Below are positions 27,716 to 36,710 of a DNA stretch of 64,000 nucleotides, piece by piece. Numbering within the stretch: the stretch's first letter is position 1; every line of letters starts with the position of its first letter. The translations under genes were made by a program, and so were the position numbers. The notes under the pieces are model-generated. The model did no database searches. It was not told the DNA's origin and saw nothing but the letters and a program-made list of their open reading frames with translations. Origin of the DNA: Rhizobium sp. 11515TR (GTDB lineage: Bacteria > Pseudomonadota > Alphaproteobacteria > Rhizobiales > Rhizobiaceae); assembly GCF_002277895.1 (NCBI RefSeq), contig NZ_CP022999.1:992001-1056000 (forward strand), written 5' to 3'.

Positions 27716-28969
27716 ATGGCATCGACCGACCTGCCCAAACCCGACTTTGCCCGCAACATGACGCTGATCGGCCATAGCGATATCGGTGGTCGTGGCGATG
27801 GGCTGCAATTGATGGTTCATCGAGGCTACGCCTATGTCGCCCATCCCTGGTCGCAGGGCTTCTCGATCGTTGACGTGCGCGATCCGAAAAAGCCGCGGAC
27901 AGTCAATTACGTGCCGGCGCCAGCCAACACCTGGAACATCCATCTGCAGACGCATGAGGACCTGCTGCTGGTCATCAACGCGCTCGACCTCTTTGCCGAT
28001 GTGGAAACCTTCACGGACGAGAAGGCGTATTACACGCAGTCCGTTGGCGAGACGGTCGCCGCCAGAAAGCGTGAGCGCGCGTGGACCGCGGGCATGAGCG
28101 TGTTCGATGTTTCCGTTCCCGACCGGCCGCGCAAGATCGGCCAACTGGATGTCGAAGGTGTCGGCCTTCATCGGCTGTGGTATGTCGGCGGCCGCTATGC
28201 CTATGCCTCGGCGCTGCTCGACGGTTTTACCGACTATATCTTCGTGACCATCGACATGGCCGATCCAACCCGGCCCGAACTTGTCGGCCAATGGTGGCTT
28301 CCCGGCATGAATAGGGTGGCGGGCGAGACACCGAATTGGGGCGACGGCAAGCGCTATGCCCTGCACCATGCGCTTGTCCATGGCGACACCGCCTATGCCT
28401 GCTGGCGGGATGGCGGATTGACGCTCCTCGATATCAAGGATCATTCCGCCCCCCGGCTCATCAAACACCATAACTGGTGCCCGCCCTATGGCGGTGGCAC
28501 GCATTCGCCGCTGCCGCTTCCCGGCCGCGATCTTCTTGTCGTGGCGGATGAAGCCGTGTTGGACAATGAGGAAGACGGTCGGAAACATACCTGGGTCTTC
28601 GACATCCGCGTGCCCGAAAATCCGATCAGCATCTCGACTTTCCCGATCCCGGCCGAAATCGACTATACGAAGAAGGGCGGTCATTTCGGACCGCACAATC
28701 TGCACGAAAACCGGCCCGGCTCTTTTGTCTCCGAGACGCTGATCTTTGCGACTTGGCAGAATGCCGGCATTCGCGCCTTCGATATTTCCGACCCCTATCG
28801 TCCGGTCGAAACGGGCGCTCTCGTGCCCACGGGACCAACTGTCATGACGGACCGCCGTCCCGGCCGTCCGAAGGTCATCCAGTCCGCCGACGTCTTTGTC
28901 GACGCCAATGGTCTGATCTATGCCACGGATTACAACGCCGGACTTGAGATCATCGAATATGGCGGCTGA
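27716..28969 (+). CDS. LVIVD-repeat beta-propeller-like protein
   Basis: 417 residues made of repeated units of the type AYVAHPWSQGFSIVDVRDPKKPR, TAGMSVFDVSVPDRPRKIGQLDV, DTAYACWRDGGLTLLDIKDHSAPR and NAGIRAFDISDPYRPVE. These match LVIVD repeats, which form propellers. There is no signal peptide, so it is probably cytoplasmic. Histidine-rich segments (HHNWCPPYGGGTHSP, HFGPHNLHEN) could bind a metal. It follows the ABC binding protein and may be an enzyme for the imported compound, but that is inference. GTG 27704 is an alternative start. Confidence 0.75.
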   Translation: MASTDLPKPDFARNMTLIGHSDIGGRGDGLQLMVHRGYAYVAHPWSQGFSIVDVRDPKKPRTVNYVPAPANTWNIHLQTHEDLLLVINALDLFADVETFTDEKAYYTQSVGETVAARKRERAWTAGMSVFDVSVPDRPRKIGQLDVEGVGLHRLWYVGGRYAYASALLDGFTDYIFVTIDMADPTRPELVGQWWLPGMNRVAGETPNWGDGKRYALHHALVHGDTAYACWRDGGLTLLDIKDHSAPRLIKHHNWCPPYGGGTHSPLPLPGRDLLVVADEAVLDNEEDGRKHTWVFDIRVPENPISISTFPIPAEIDYTKKGGHFGPHNLHENRPGSFVSETLIFATWQNAGIRAFDISDPYRPVETGALVPTGPTVMTDRRPGRPKVIQSADVFVDANGLIYATDYNAGLEIIEYGG

Positions 28970-29073
28970 TGCGCGAGCTTAGCTCCCAATCGATATTCTC
29001 TATCGACGAAAGAAGAGAAGTTTTTTCCAGCACGGCATGAGTCGACATGTGAGTGACGAGGCCGACCTTGCCG

Positions 29074-30099
29074 TCAGGCGGCCGGGCCAAAACGCGCCCG
29101 ATAAAAGCCGGGTGTTATGGCAAGATGCTTGAGAAAGGCCCTATGCAGAGTGTCGAGGCTTGAAAAACCCGAACGCTCGGCAATGCGGGCCAGCGGCCAG
29201 TCAGAGCTTTCGAGAAGCGCCTTTGCCCGTTCCAGCCGAGCGGCTTCAACGAATTGCGCCGGCGTTGTTCCGGTTTCCTTTCGGAAACTGCGCGAAAAGG
29301 TGCGCTCCGTCATGCCGACCCGGCTGGCAAGAGCAGGTCCCGATAGATCTCCTGTCGGATCATCGACGATCTCGCTCAAGAGCTGCCGCAAGCGCGGCGT
29401 GGCGTTCGCCTGAAGGGCGAGGCCCGTGCTGAACTGGGACTGACCGCCCGGCCGGCGCATGAACAATACCATCTGTCGCGCAACGGCAAGAGCGGTCTTC
29501 GGACCACAATCGGCCTCGACCAGCGCCAGACATAGATCGATGCCAGCCGTAATGCCGGCCGAGGTGAAGACAGGCGGCTCCGCCACAAAGATGGCATCGG
29601 GCTCGACCTCGATCTGAGGCCGCAACTCCTTCAAAAGGGAACAGGAATTCCAATGCGTGGTCGCTCGTCTGCCATCGAGGAAACCGCCGGCCGCGAGAAT
29701 GAAGGCTCCGGTGCAGACACTGGCCATGCGCCGGGTAGGCCCTGCCCGCAAATGCAGCCAGGCAAGCAGATCCGTTTGAAATATGACCTGCCGAAGCCCA
29801 TCCTCGCTGCCGCCCGCGAGGATGATCGTATCGAGATCGGCAGGCAGTTGCTCCAGGCTCGCGGTCTCGCCGAAGACCAGCCCACCGGCAGAGCTGCTCT
29901 TTATGGCCCCGCCCGCTGGGGACGCGGGCAGAACTTTATAAGGCCGCGCGCGCTCAGGCAGATGGAGATTGGCCATCGCGAAGACCTCCATCGGTCCGAC
30001 GATATCGAGCGCCTGAACGCCGTCATAGCCGATAACGGCGATGCGCCGCGGGGAATGTCCAGAATCCTGCATTGACGGAAAATGCGATATCTTTGTCAT
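29074..30099 (-). CDS. GlxA-type transcriptional regulator (DJ-1/PfpI domain plus AraC HTH)
   Basis: The N-terminal DJ-1/PfpI-like domain (about residues 15-185: RIAVIGYDGVQALDIVGPMEVFAMAN, MASVCTGAFILAAGGFLDGRRATTHW) is fused to a C-terminal AraC double HTH (about 230-335, VGMTERTFSRSFRKETGTTPAQF, RSGFSSLDTLHRAF). The SVCTGAF cysteine is in the nucleophile-elbow position. It is divergent from a secreted DJ-1 protein and shares its RATTHW block. ATG 30099 (MTKISHF) is preferred; 30072 or 30156 are possible. Confidence 0.85.
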   Translation of the reverse strand: MTKISHFPSMQDSGHSPRRIAVIGYDGVQALDIVGPMEVFAMANLHLPERARPYKVLPASPAGGAIKSSSAGGLVFGETASLEQLPADLDTIILAGGSEDGLRQVIFQTDLLAWLHLRAGPTRRMASVCTGAFILAAGGFLDGRRATTHWNSCSLLKELRPQIEVEPDAIFVAEPPVFTSAGITAGIDLCLALVEADCGPKTALAVARQMVLFMRRPGGQSQFSTGLALQANATPRLRQLLSEIVDDPTGDLSGPALASRVGMTERTFSRSFRKETGTTPAQFVEAARLERAKALLESSDWPLARIAERSGFSSLDTLHRAFLKHLAITPGFYRARFGPAA

Positions 30100-30161
30100 T
30101 TTCGCCAGCCTGCGAACCAAATATTTCCGAGGGCATGACATCAAAAATCCGGACACGTGCC

Positions 30162-31250
30162 ATGGATCGCCATCCCCTCAAAACCTTGCTTCTCACCCTG
30201 TTCGCATTTTGCATTGCGATTTTCCCTTTCGAGAGACCTGCAACAGCGGCAGAAAATGCCATCCGGCTCCCAACATTCAAAGCCGGACGGACACGGCCCC
30301 TCATCGCGATCGCCGCCGACAACCGAGGCACGGAGACGACCGATCTCGTCATCCCCTACGGCGTCCTGCGCAGTGCCGGTGTCGCCGACGTCATGATCGT
30401 CTCGACCCAGGCCGGCATCGTGAACCTCATGCCGGCGTTGAAAATCAAGCCGGACGCGACAATGCCGGACTTTGACCGTGTACATCCGGAAGGCGCCGAC
30501 ATCGTCATCGTCCCCGCCATGCATGATGACAGCAGCCGCAACGTCATTGCCTGGATTCGCGAGCAATCATCGAAGGGTGCGATGGTCGTTTCGATCTGTG
30601 AGGGCGCTTGGCTTGCGGCAAGGGCCGGTGTGTTCGACGGCAAGCGCGCCACCACCCATTGGTACGCCTTCGACAAGATCCGCCGTACCTTTCCGCGGAC
30701 AGAGTGGGTTCATAACCGGCGTTACATCGCCGACGGCAATGTCATGAGCACCACCGGCGTCACGGCATCGATCCCCGCTTCCCTGACGCTGGTGGAGGCC
30801 ATTGCTGGCGCGCGGAAGGCGCGCTCGGCTGCCGCCCGGCTGGGTGTCATCGATTGGAGCAGCGCGCATGATTCCGCACCGTTTCACATGACAACGAGCC
30901 GCCTCTGGCGCTTTGCCGGCAACACCCTTGCCTTCTGGAACCACGAGACCATCCGCCTGTCCGTAGAGGACGGTTTCGATGAAATCGCGTTGGCGCTTAC
31001 GGCGGATGCGTGGTCGAGAACCTATCGTTCGAAGGCTGTCATTGCGGAGCCGGCCCAATCCATCCGTTCGCGCAACAGCCTCGTGCTCGTGCCGGACCTT
31101 TCGACCCATACCGATGCCTCGGTCGTGACGGTTCCCGCGCGCCCGTCCGCGCAGGCGCTGGATCAGGCGCTGTTCGAGATTACCGCGCGGTATGGCACGC
31201 GAACATCCGATATCGTCGCGCTGCAGCTCGAATATCCCATACAGCATTGA
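30162..31250 (+). CDS. Secreted DJ-1/PfpI-family protein
   Basis: 362 residues. Signal peptide 1-29 (LKTLLLTLFAFCIAIFPFERPATAAE). A DJ-1/PfpI domain follows, with the nucleophile-elbow cysteine in VVSICEGAWLAARAGVFDGKRATTHW (about residue 175 region), and a second, less clear domain covers the C-terminal 140 residues. Family members include amidases, glyoxalases and chaperone-like hydrolases; the activity here is unknown. The upstream in-frame start (30072) was not used because ATG 30162 leads directly into the signal peptide. The divergent GlxA-type regulator probably controls it. Confidence 0.8.
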   Translation: MDRHPLKTLLLTLFAFCIAIFPFERPATAAENAIRLPTFKAGRTRPLIAIAADNRGTETTDLVIPYGVLRSAGVADVMIVSTQAGIVNLMPALKIKPDATMPDFDRVHPEGADIVIVPAMHDDSSRNVIAWIREQSSKGAMVVSICEGAWLAARAGVFDGKRATTHWYAFDKIRRTFPRTEWVHNRRYIADGNVMSTTGVTASIPASLTLVEAIAGARKARSAAARLGVIDWSSAHDSAPFHMTTSRLWRFAGNTLAFWNHETIRLSVEDGFDEIALALTADAWSRTYRSKAVIAEPAQSIRSRNSLVLVPDLSTHTDASVVTVPARPSAQALDQALFEITARYGTRTSDIVALQLEYPIQH

Positions 31251-31387
31251 TGCATCATTATTCGCCGCCGATCTCGCAAAGTTCGCCGATCGTCGGCGGC
31301 CGCGCTCTCGCGACGAACACGGCAGCCAAGGCATGAGTTACGCCCTCTTAACCGTTGCCTTTTCGGCAATCGATAGTACGCATAATT

Positions 31388-31402
31388 GTTCTTTATTAGA
31401 AC
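31388..31402. promoter_or_regulatory. Perfect 15-base inverted repeat, candidate LysR-type site
   Basis: GTTCT-TTATT-AGAAC, perfect 5-base arms with an AT spacer and containing a T-N11-A core. It lies 83 bases before the start of the ABC/CoA operon. The only LysR gene nearby is inside the same cluster at 37519, so regulation by it is an inference. Confidence 0.5.
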
Positions 31403-31484
31403 GCTGAATTCCCCCATCATTCCTGCCATTGGTGGATAACGAGACGAAAAGTCCGATCGTCCAATCAACAGGGGAACTATCAGC

Positions 31485-32519
31485 ATGTCTCAATTCATGA
31501 TGAATCGTCGCCGTTTCCTGTCCAATGCCGCCTTGGTCGGAGGTCTCGCTGCGACCCAGACCTTCGTCGGCATCCGTGCGGGCAAGGCCGCCGATGTTGC
31601 CGAAGTGCGCATGCAGCTCGGCTGGCTTGCTTCCAACGGACTCATCGGCGAAGTCGCAGCACAGAAGAAGGGCTTCTTCACCGAGCAGGGCATCAATCTC
31701 ACCATCGTCCCCGGCGGCCCGAATGTCGATGGAGTCGCCGGCGTTGCAGCAGGCCAATCCACCATCGGGCAGATTTCCTCCAGCCCGTCCGTCATGCTCG
31801 CCCGCTCGGCCGGCATGCCGGTCAAGGCATTTCTGGCGGGATACCGCAAGCATCCCTTTACATATTTCTCGCTGAAAAAGGCGCCGATTCGCGAGCCGAA
31901 GGACATGATCGGCAAGACGATCGCTACCCAGCCGACCGCCTTCATCCTGCTGCGCGCGCTGCTGGCCAAAAACGGTATTCCGGAAGACAAGGTGAAGATG
32001 GTCAACATGGGTTCCGACATGAACCAGCTGATGACCGGCCAGGCCGACGCCGTCACCGGGTGGGTCACGAACACCAATGCGCTGAAGGTGCTCGGCGACG
32101 AGCGTGTCGACATGATGCTCTGGGATGCCGGCCTGCAGCTCTATGCCAACGTCTATTATACGACCGACGAACAGCTCGACAAACATTCCGACGTGCTGGT
32201 GCGCTTCACCAAGGCTGCCGCCAAAGGTTGGGGCTACGTCCGCGGCCATCCGGAAGAAGCCGTCGACATGCTGGTCGAGGCATACCCCAATCTCGACAAG
32301 GCCAGCGAGCTTGAAGCCGTCCACCCGGTCATCGATTTCTCCTTCGGCGATAGCACCAAGCAGACCGGCTGGGGCGCGATGAACAAGGACAATTGGGCAG
32401 CGCAGATCAAGGCTTACGCCGATCTCAAGCAGTTTACGGGAGCAATACCAACCGTCGACGACGTCGCCACCATGGCGATTCTCGACGCGACGACCGATAT
32501 CCGCAAGCAGATCGGATGA
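31485..32519 (+). CDS. NitT/TauT-type ABC importer, substrate-binding protein
   Basis: 344 residues. A Tat-like signal (MNRRRFLSNAALVGG, cleavage near residue 35) precedes an NMT1/SsuA-type binding fold: VRMQLGWLASNGLIGEVAAQKKGFFTEQGINLTIVPGG, then QADAVTGWVTNT. AGGGG RBS upstream. These binding proteins take up sulfonates, pyrimidine precursors, nitrate or aromatic acids; the ligand here is unknown. The stop overlaps the ATPase start (ATGA at 32516). It is the first gene of the operon. Confidence 0.9.
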   Translation: MSQFMMNRRRFLSNAALVGGLAATQTFVGIRAGKAADVAEVRMQLGWLASNGLIGEVAAQKKGFFTEQGINLTIVPGGPNVDGVAGVAAGQSTIGQISSSPSVMLARSAGMPVKAFLAGYRKHPFTYFSLKKAPIREPKDMIGKTIATQPTAFILLRALLAKNGIPEDKVKMVNMGSDMNQLMTGQADAVTGWVTNTNALKVLGDERVDMMLWDAGLQLYANVYYTTDEQLDKHSDVLVRFTKAAAKGWGYVRGHPEEAVDMLVEAYPNLDKASELEAVHPVIDFSFGDSTKQTGWGAMNKDNWAAQIKAYADLKQFTGAIPTVDDVATMAILDATTDIRKQIG

Positions 32520-33340
32520 ATGCCATGATGAGCGCCGCCACCATCAAGCAGCAGCCGCTGCCGGTCGTCGAAACGGCAAGGCTTGCCGTTTCCATTCGCG
32601 ATCTCGACATTCGCTTCGGCGACAAGGGCAACGAGTTCACCGCTCTCTCCAATGTCTCCTTCGATATTCCGGAGGGGTCGTTCGTCACCATGCTCGGGCC
32701 GTCCGGATGCGGCAAGTCGACCTTGCTGCGCTGTATTGCCGATCTCGTTCACATCAGCGATGGTTCGGTTTCGGTTTTTGGCCGACCGCCACGAGAGGCG
32801 CGCCGGGATCGCGATTTTGCCTTCGTCTTCCAGGAGGCAACGCTTTTGCCGTGGCGGAGCGTCATCGACAATGTCCGCCTGCCGCTGGAAGTCGGCAGGC
32901 ACGACAAAAGCTCCTACGCCGATCCCATGGAACTGCTCGCTCTCGTCGGCCTCAAGGGTCGCGAAAATGCCCTGCCGCACGAATTGTCCGGCGGCATGCG
33001 CCAACGCGTCGCCATCGCCCGTGCCCTGATAACAAAGCCACGCATCCTGCTGATGGACGAACCCTTCGGCGCTCTGGATGAAATCACCCGCGACAAGCTC
33101 AATGAGGAACTGCTCCGCATCTGGCGCGAAACGGGCACGACCATCGTTTTCGTCACCCATTCCATTCCGGAGGCGGTCTTCCTCGGTCAGCACGTGCTGA
33201 TGCTGCAGGCCCACCCCGGCCGGGTGAAAGAATTCATGAAGGTCGATCTTCCCTATCCCCGCGCCCTTGCGATGCGCGACACGGTCGACTTCATCAAGGT
33301 GACCGCGCATCTGCGCGCGCTGCTGGAGGAATGCATATGA
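32516..33340 (+). CDS. NitT/TauT-type ABC importer, ATPase
   Basis: 274 residues. Walker A GPSGCGKST (about 61), Q-loop FQEATLLPW, signature LSGGMRQRVAIARAL, Walker B ILLMDEPFGALD and H-loop VTHSIPEAV are intact. A start inside the upstream stop (ATGA) is used; ATG 32525 is an alternative. The stop overlaps the permease start (ATGA at 33337). SsuB/TauB-like. Confidence 0.92.
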   Translation: MNAMMSAATIKQQPLPVVETARLAVSIRDLDIRFGDKGNEFTALSNVSFDIPEGSFVTMLGPSGCGKSTLLRCIADLVHISDGSVSVFGRPPREARRDRDFAFVFQEATLLPWRSVIDNVRLPLEVGRHDKSSYADPMELLALVGLKGRENALPHELSGGMRQRVAIARALITKPRILLMDEPFGALDEITRDKLNEELLRIWRETGTTIVFVTHSIPEAVFLGQHVLMLQAHPGRVKEFMKVDLPYPRALAMRDTVDFIKVTAHLRALLEECI

Positions 33341-34170
33341 GCAACGCCGTGCACTCCGACTTCGGCCGTATTGCCAAGACGCCGCGCAAGGTCGCCATTC
33401 TCGACGCCACCGTCGGCGTTCTCTCCTCGCACATGCCGGCGATCCTTGCGGCACTCGGCTGCATCGTGCTCTGGCAGGCGGTCATCTGGATCTTCAAGAT
33501 CCCGACCTTCATGGCGCCGAGCCCACTCGATGTGCTCTACGCCTTTCGCGACAATGCCGCGACACTGATGCGAAACTTCCTGCCGACCGTGCTCGAGGCC
33601 GTTCTCGGTTTCGTCTTCGGCAATCTCGTCGCCATACTGCTGGCGATCTGGTTCGTCCATAGCGCGACGGCCGAGAAGGCCTTCTATCCGATTGCCGTCT
33701 TCGTCAAGGCGATCCCGATCATCGCGCTTGCGCCGATCCTGGTCCTGATCTTCGGCAATGGCGTCGCCCCGAAAATCATCATTGCCGGCCTCATCTGCTT
33801 TTTCCCGACGCTGGTCAACATGGTGCAGGGACTTCGCTCCGCCAGCCCCGCAATGCTCGACCTGATGCGGGTGCTTTCGGCCAGCAATTCGGAGATCCTC
33901 TGGAAGGTCCGTCTGCCAAGCTCGCTGCCATTCCTGTTCGCCGCGCTGAAGATCGCCGCAACAAGCAGTGTCATGGGCGCGATCGTCGCGGAATGGATCG
34001 GCTCCAGCTTCGGGCTCGGCGCGCTCATCATCGAGGCGACCTACAATTTCCGCTCGCCGCTGCTTTACGCAACGGTCGTCATTGCCGCGCTGCTGGCCGT
34101 GATCCTCTTCTTCATCGTCTCGATCGCCGAGGCGAAGATGATCCGCTGGAAGCCGGCCGGCCAGCACTAA
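33337..34170 (+). CDS. NitT/TauT-type ABC importer, permease
   Basis: 277 residues with about six membrane spans. The coupling loop is within MVQGLRSASPAMLDLMRVLSASNSEILWKVRLPSSLPFLFAALK, a typical EAA-loop region of SsuC/TauC permeases. It is coupled to the ATPase by ATGA overlap, and the FAD enzyme follows after 27 bases. Confidence 0.92.
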   Translation: MSNAVHSDFGRIAKTPRKVAILDATVGVLSSHMPAILAALGCIVLWQAVIWIFKIPTFMAPSPLDVLYAFRDNAATLMRNFLPTVLEAVLGFVFGNLVAILLAIWFVHSATAEKAFYPIAVFVKAIPIIALAPILVLIFGNGVAPKIIIAGLICFFPTLVNMVQGLRSASPAMLDLMRVLSASNSEILWKVRLPSSLPFLFAALKIAATSSVMGAIVAEWIGSSFGLGALIIEATYNFRSPLLYATVVIAALLAVILFFIVSIAEAKMIRWKPAGQH

Positions 34171-34197
34171 AGCTTAGAAAACATCGAGGGAACACCA

Positions 34198-35556
34198 ATG
34201 GAACAGGTCATTCACCAGCCTGCACGGGATATCCGTGTCGTCGATCGCTCCGATGTGGTTGTCGTCGGCGGTGGCCCGGCAGGCATTGCCGCAGCCGTCT
34301 CGGCCGCACGCAACGGCGCCAGCGTCACGCTTCTCGAACGCTATCCCTATGTCGGCGGACTTGCCGCCGGTGGGATGGTGCTCGTGCTCGACGACATGAT
34401 CAACGAGCTCGAAATCACCGTGCGCGGTATCTGCATGGAGATGATCGAGCGTATGAAGCGCTGGGGACTCTGCGTGACCCCGACCGATCGCGATCGCCTT
34501 ATCGAATTCCGCGATACGCCGGAGGCCTGGCAGCGCTGGGCGCGCTGGGGCCTCTTCGATTTCCACACCCAGTCGATGCCGCATCCGATCTGTTTTTCGG
34601 CCGCCTTCGATCCCGACGCTTTCAAGCGCGCCGCCTATGACATGATCGCCGAAGCGAAGATCAAGCTCAGGACACATAGCTGGTTCTCCTCGGCGATCGT
34701 CGAGGGTGGCGCTATCAAGGGCGTCATCTGCCAGACCAAGGAAGGCATGCAGGCGATCCTCGGCGATGTCGTCATCGACACGACGGGCGATCTCGATGTC
34801 GCTGCAAGCGCGGGTGCTTCCCATGTCGAATCCAACTTCATCCTGACGACGGTCTCGCGCTGGGGTGGCGTCGATACCGAAGCGGCGGAGCGTTTCGAAC
34901 AGCAGGAGCCGGAAGTCTTCAAGGCGCTCGATCACGAAGCCAAGCGGCTAATCGGCGGCTGCTGGTCCTTCTGGTGGCTGAAGACGCCGCTGCCAGGCGT
35001 CGTCTGGCTGAACTGCCCGCATATGCCGACACTGAGCGGTCTGAAGGTCGACGACCTGACCAAGGCGGAGATGGAAGGCCGCTCGCGGATCGCAAAGCTG
35101 CTCGATTTCGCGCGGGAAAAAATGCCCGGCTTCGAGAATGCCTACATCGTCGATTTCGCGCCGCAGACCGGCGTGCGCCAGACGCGGCTGTTGCAGGGAG
35201 ATTATGTCGTGACGAAGGACGACGTCATGACCCGCCGCCATTTTGCCGACACGGTCTGCCGCGGCCGCGATTACTACACGCCGTACCGCGCCATGCTGCC
35301 CAGGGAGGTCGATCAGCTGATCGTTGCCGGCCGGCACTATTCGGCAACGCCGCAGGCACAGAAATCCAGCCGCGAGATCCCGCCCTGCATGGCGATGGGC
35401 GAAGCGGCGGGTGTCGCAGCAACGGTTGCCCTCAATGCCGGAACGACCGTTCGCAAGGCCGATATCCGGGCAATTCAGAAGCAGATGCGGGCTCAGGGAG
35501 CCGATCCAGGCGACATTCCCTCGGAGAACGCAACATATTTGGAGGCTGCAGAATGA
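34198..35556 (+). CDS. FAD-dependent oxidoreductase (FAD_oxidored-like)
   Basis: 452 residues. The dinucleotide-binding fold is at VVVVGGGPAGIAAAVSAARNGASVTLLER (about 20-47), then YVGGLAAGGMVLVLDD. The later IDTTGDLDVAASAGA and the C-terminal IVAGRHYSATPQAQKSSREIPPCMAMGEAAGVAAT blocks match the FAD-binding oxidoreductases of the FAD_oxidored group, which oxidise or reduce carboxylic acids and related compounds. Its substrate is unknown. It is overlapped by the CoA-transferase start (35553) and belongs to the importer/CoA operon. Confidence 0.83.
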   Translation: MEQVIHQPARDIRVVDRSDVVVVGGGPAGIAAAVSAARNGASVTLLERYPYVGGLAAGGMVLVLDDMINELEITVRGICMEMIERMKRWGLCVTPTDRDRLIEFRDTPEAWQRWARWGLFDFHTQSMPHPICFSAAFDPDAFKRAAYDMIAEAKIKLRTHSWFSSAIVEGGAIKGVICQTKEGMQAILGDVVIDTTGDLDVAASAGASHVESNFILTTVSRWGGVDTEAAERFEQQEPEVFKALDHEAKRLIGGCWSFWWLKTPLPGVVWLNCPHMPTLSGLKVDDLTKAEMEGRSRIAKLLDFAREKMPGFENAYIVDFAPQTGVRQTRLLQGDYVVTKDDVMTRRHFADTVCRGRDYYTPYRAMLPREVDQLIVAGRHYSATPQAQKSSREIPPCMAMGEAAGVAATVALNAGTTVRKADIRAIQKQMRAQGADPGDIPSENATYLEAAE

Positions 35557-36710
35557 CGACTTTGCCACTCGACGGAATCCGCGTGATCGATTTCACGCAG
35601 GTCATGCTCGGCCCTTCCTGCACGCAGGTTTTGGCCGACTACGGCGCCGAAGTCATCAAGATCGAGAAGGTGAAGATCGGCGATCTCTCGCGTTGGTCGC
35701 TGGGCTCCGATCCGGACGGGCTCAACAACCCGGTCTTCTGCTCTTTGAACCGCAACAAGAAGAGCCTGGCGCTCGATCTGAAGGATGCCGGCGCCCGCAA
35801 GACCGTCCAGGCACTGCTCGAAACGGCTGACGTAGTCGTCAACAACTTCCGGCCAGGCGTGATGGAACGCATGGGCTTCGGCTATGAAGACTTGAAGAAG
35901 ATCAATCCGCGGCTGATCTACGCCGTCGGCACCGGCTTTGGGCTGACCGGCCCCTACCAGCACAAGGGCGGGCAGGACGTGCTGGCGCAAGCCGTCTCCG
36001 GCGTCATGCGCCGCAAGTCCGACAACAGCCACCCCACCTCAATCTATGCCACACCGCTTGCCGATTACTCGGCCGGCATGCATCTCGTCCAAGGCATTCT
36101 CCTTGCGCTTCTGCAACGCGACAAGACCGGCGAAGGCCAACAGGTCGCCGTCAGCCTCTACAACTCCATGATCGCCATGCAGATGCAGGAAGGCACGACG
36201 CATCTGATGCGCCAGAAGGATCTGAACTGGGGCGCCTTCCCGCTGACGGGTGTTTTCGAGACGACAGACAGCGCGATCGTCATGGTCGGCGCCTTCAAGC
36301 CGAACCCCTTGCGCGATATCTGCGAAGCGCTTGAGATCGAGGACCTCTCACAATATCCGCACTACAAGGATTTCGACGCCCAGATGGCGCGGCGGCCGGA
36401 ATTGCAGGCGATCTTCCGCGACAACTTCGCCAAAAACAGCACCGCGCATTGGATCGCGCGGCTGGAAGGCGTCGACATTCTCTGCGCGCCGGTCCGTTCG
36501 CTCCCCGAGGCGCTGAAGGACGAGCAGACGATCATCAACAAGATGATCCTCGAGGCGGGCGAGACCGCCGCCGGTCCGATCCGGCTGATCGGCTCGCCGA
36601 TCGACATGTCGGCTGCTCAGGTGACTGTTCGGATCGCGCCGCCGCAGCTCGGTCAGCACAATGACGAGATTCTCGCCTCGCTTTCCGAGGTGCAGGGAGA
36701 CGCGGCATGA
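35553..36710 (+). CDS. Class III CoA-transferase (CaiB/BaiF family)
   Basis: 385 residues. The N-terminus LDGIRVIDFTQVMLGPSCTQVLADYGAEVIKIE and the segment FCSLNRNKKSLALDLKDAGARKTVQALLETADVVVNNFRPGVMERMG are diagnostic. The catalytic aspartate lies in LADYSAGMHLVQGI. It transfers CoA between acyl-CoA and a free acid. ATG 35553 overlaps the upstream stop; a longer frame from 34974 is an out-of-phase extension over the FAD gene. Its stop overlaps the hydratase start, so acid activation and hydration are coupled. Confidence 0.92.
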   Translation: MTTLPLDGIRVIDFTQVMLGPSCTQVLADYGAEVIKIEKVKIGDLSRWSLGSDPDGLNNPVFCSLNRNKKSLALDLKDAGARKTVQALLETADVVVNNFRPGVMERMGFGYEDLKKINPRLIYAVGTGFGLTGPYQHKGGQDVLAQAVSGVMRRKSDNSHPTSIYATPLADYSAGMHLVQGILLALLQRDKTGEGQQVAVSLYNSMIAMQMQEGTTHLMRQKDLNWGAFPLTGVFETTDSAIVMVGAFKPNPLRDICEALEIEDLSQYPHYKDFDAQMARRPELQAIFRDNFAKNSTAHWIARLEGVDILCAPVRSLPEALKDEQTIINKMILEAGETAAGPIRLIGSPIDMSAAQVTVRIAPPQLGQHNDEILASLSEVQGDAA

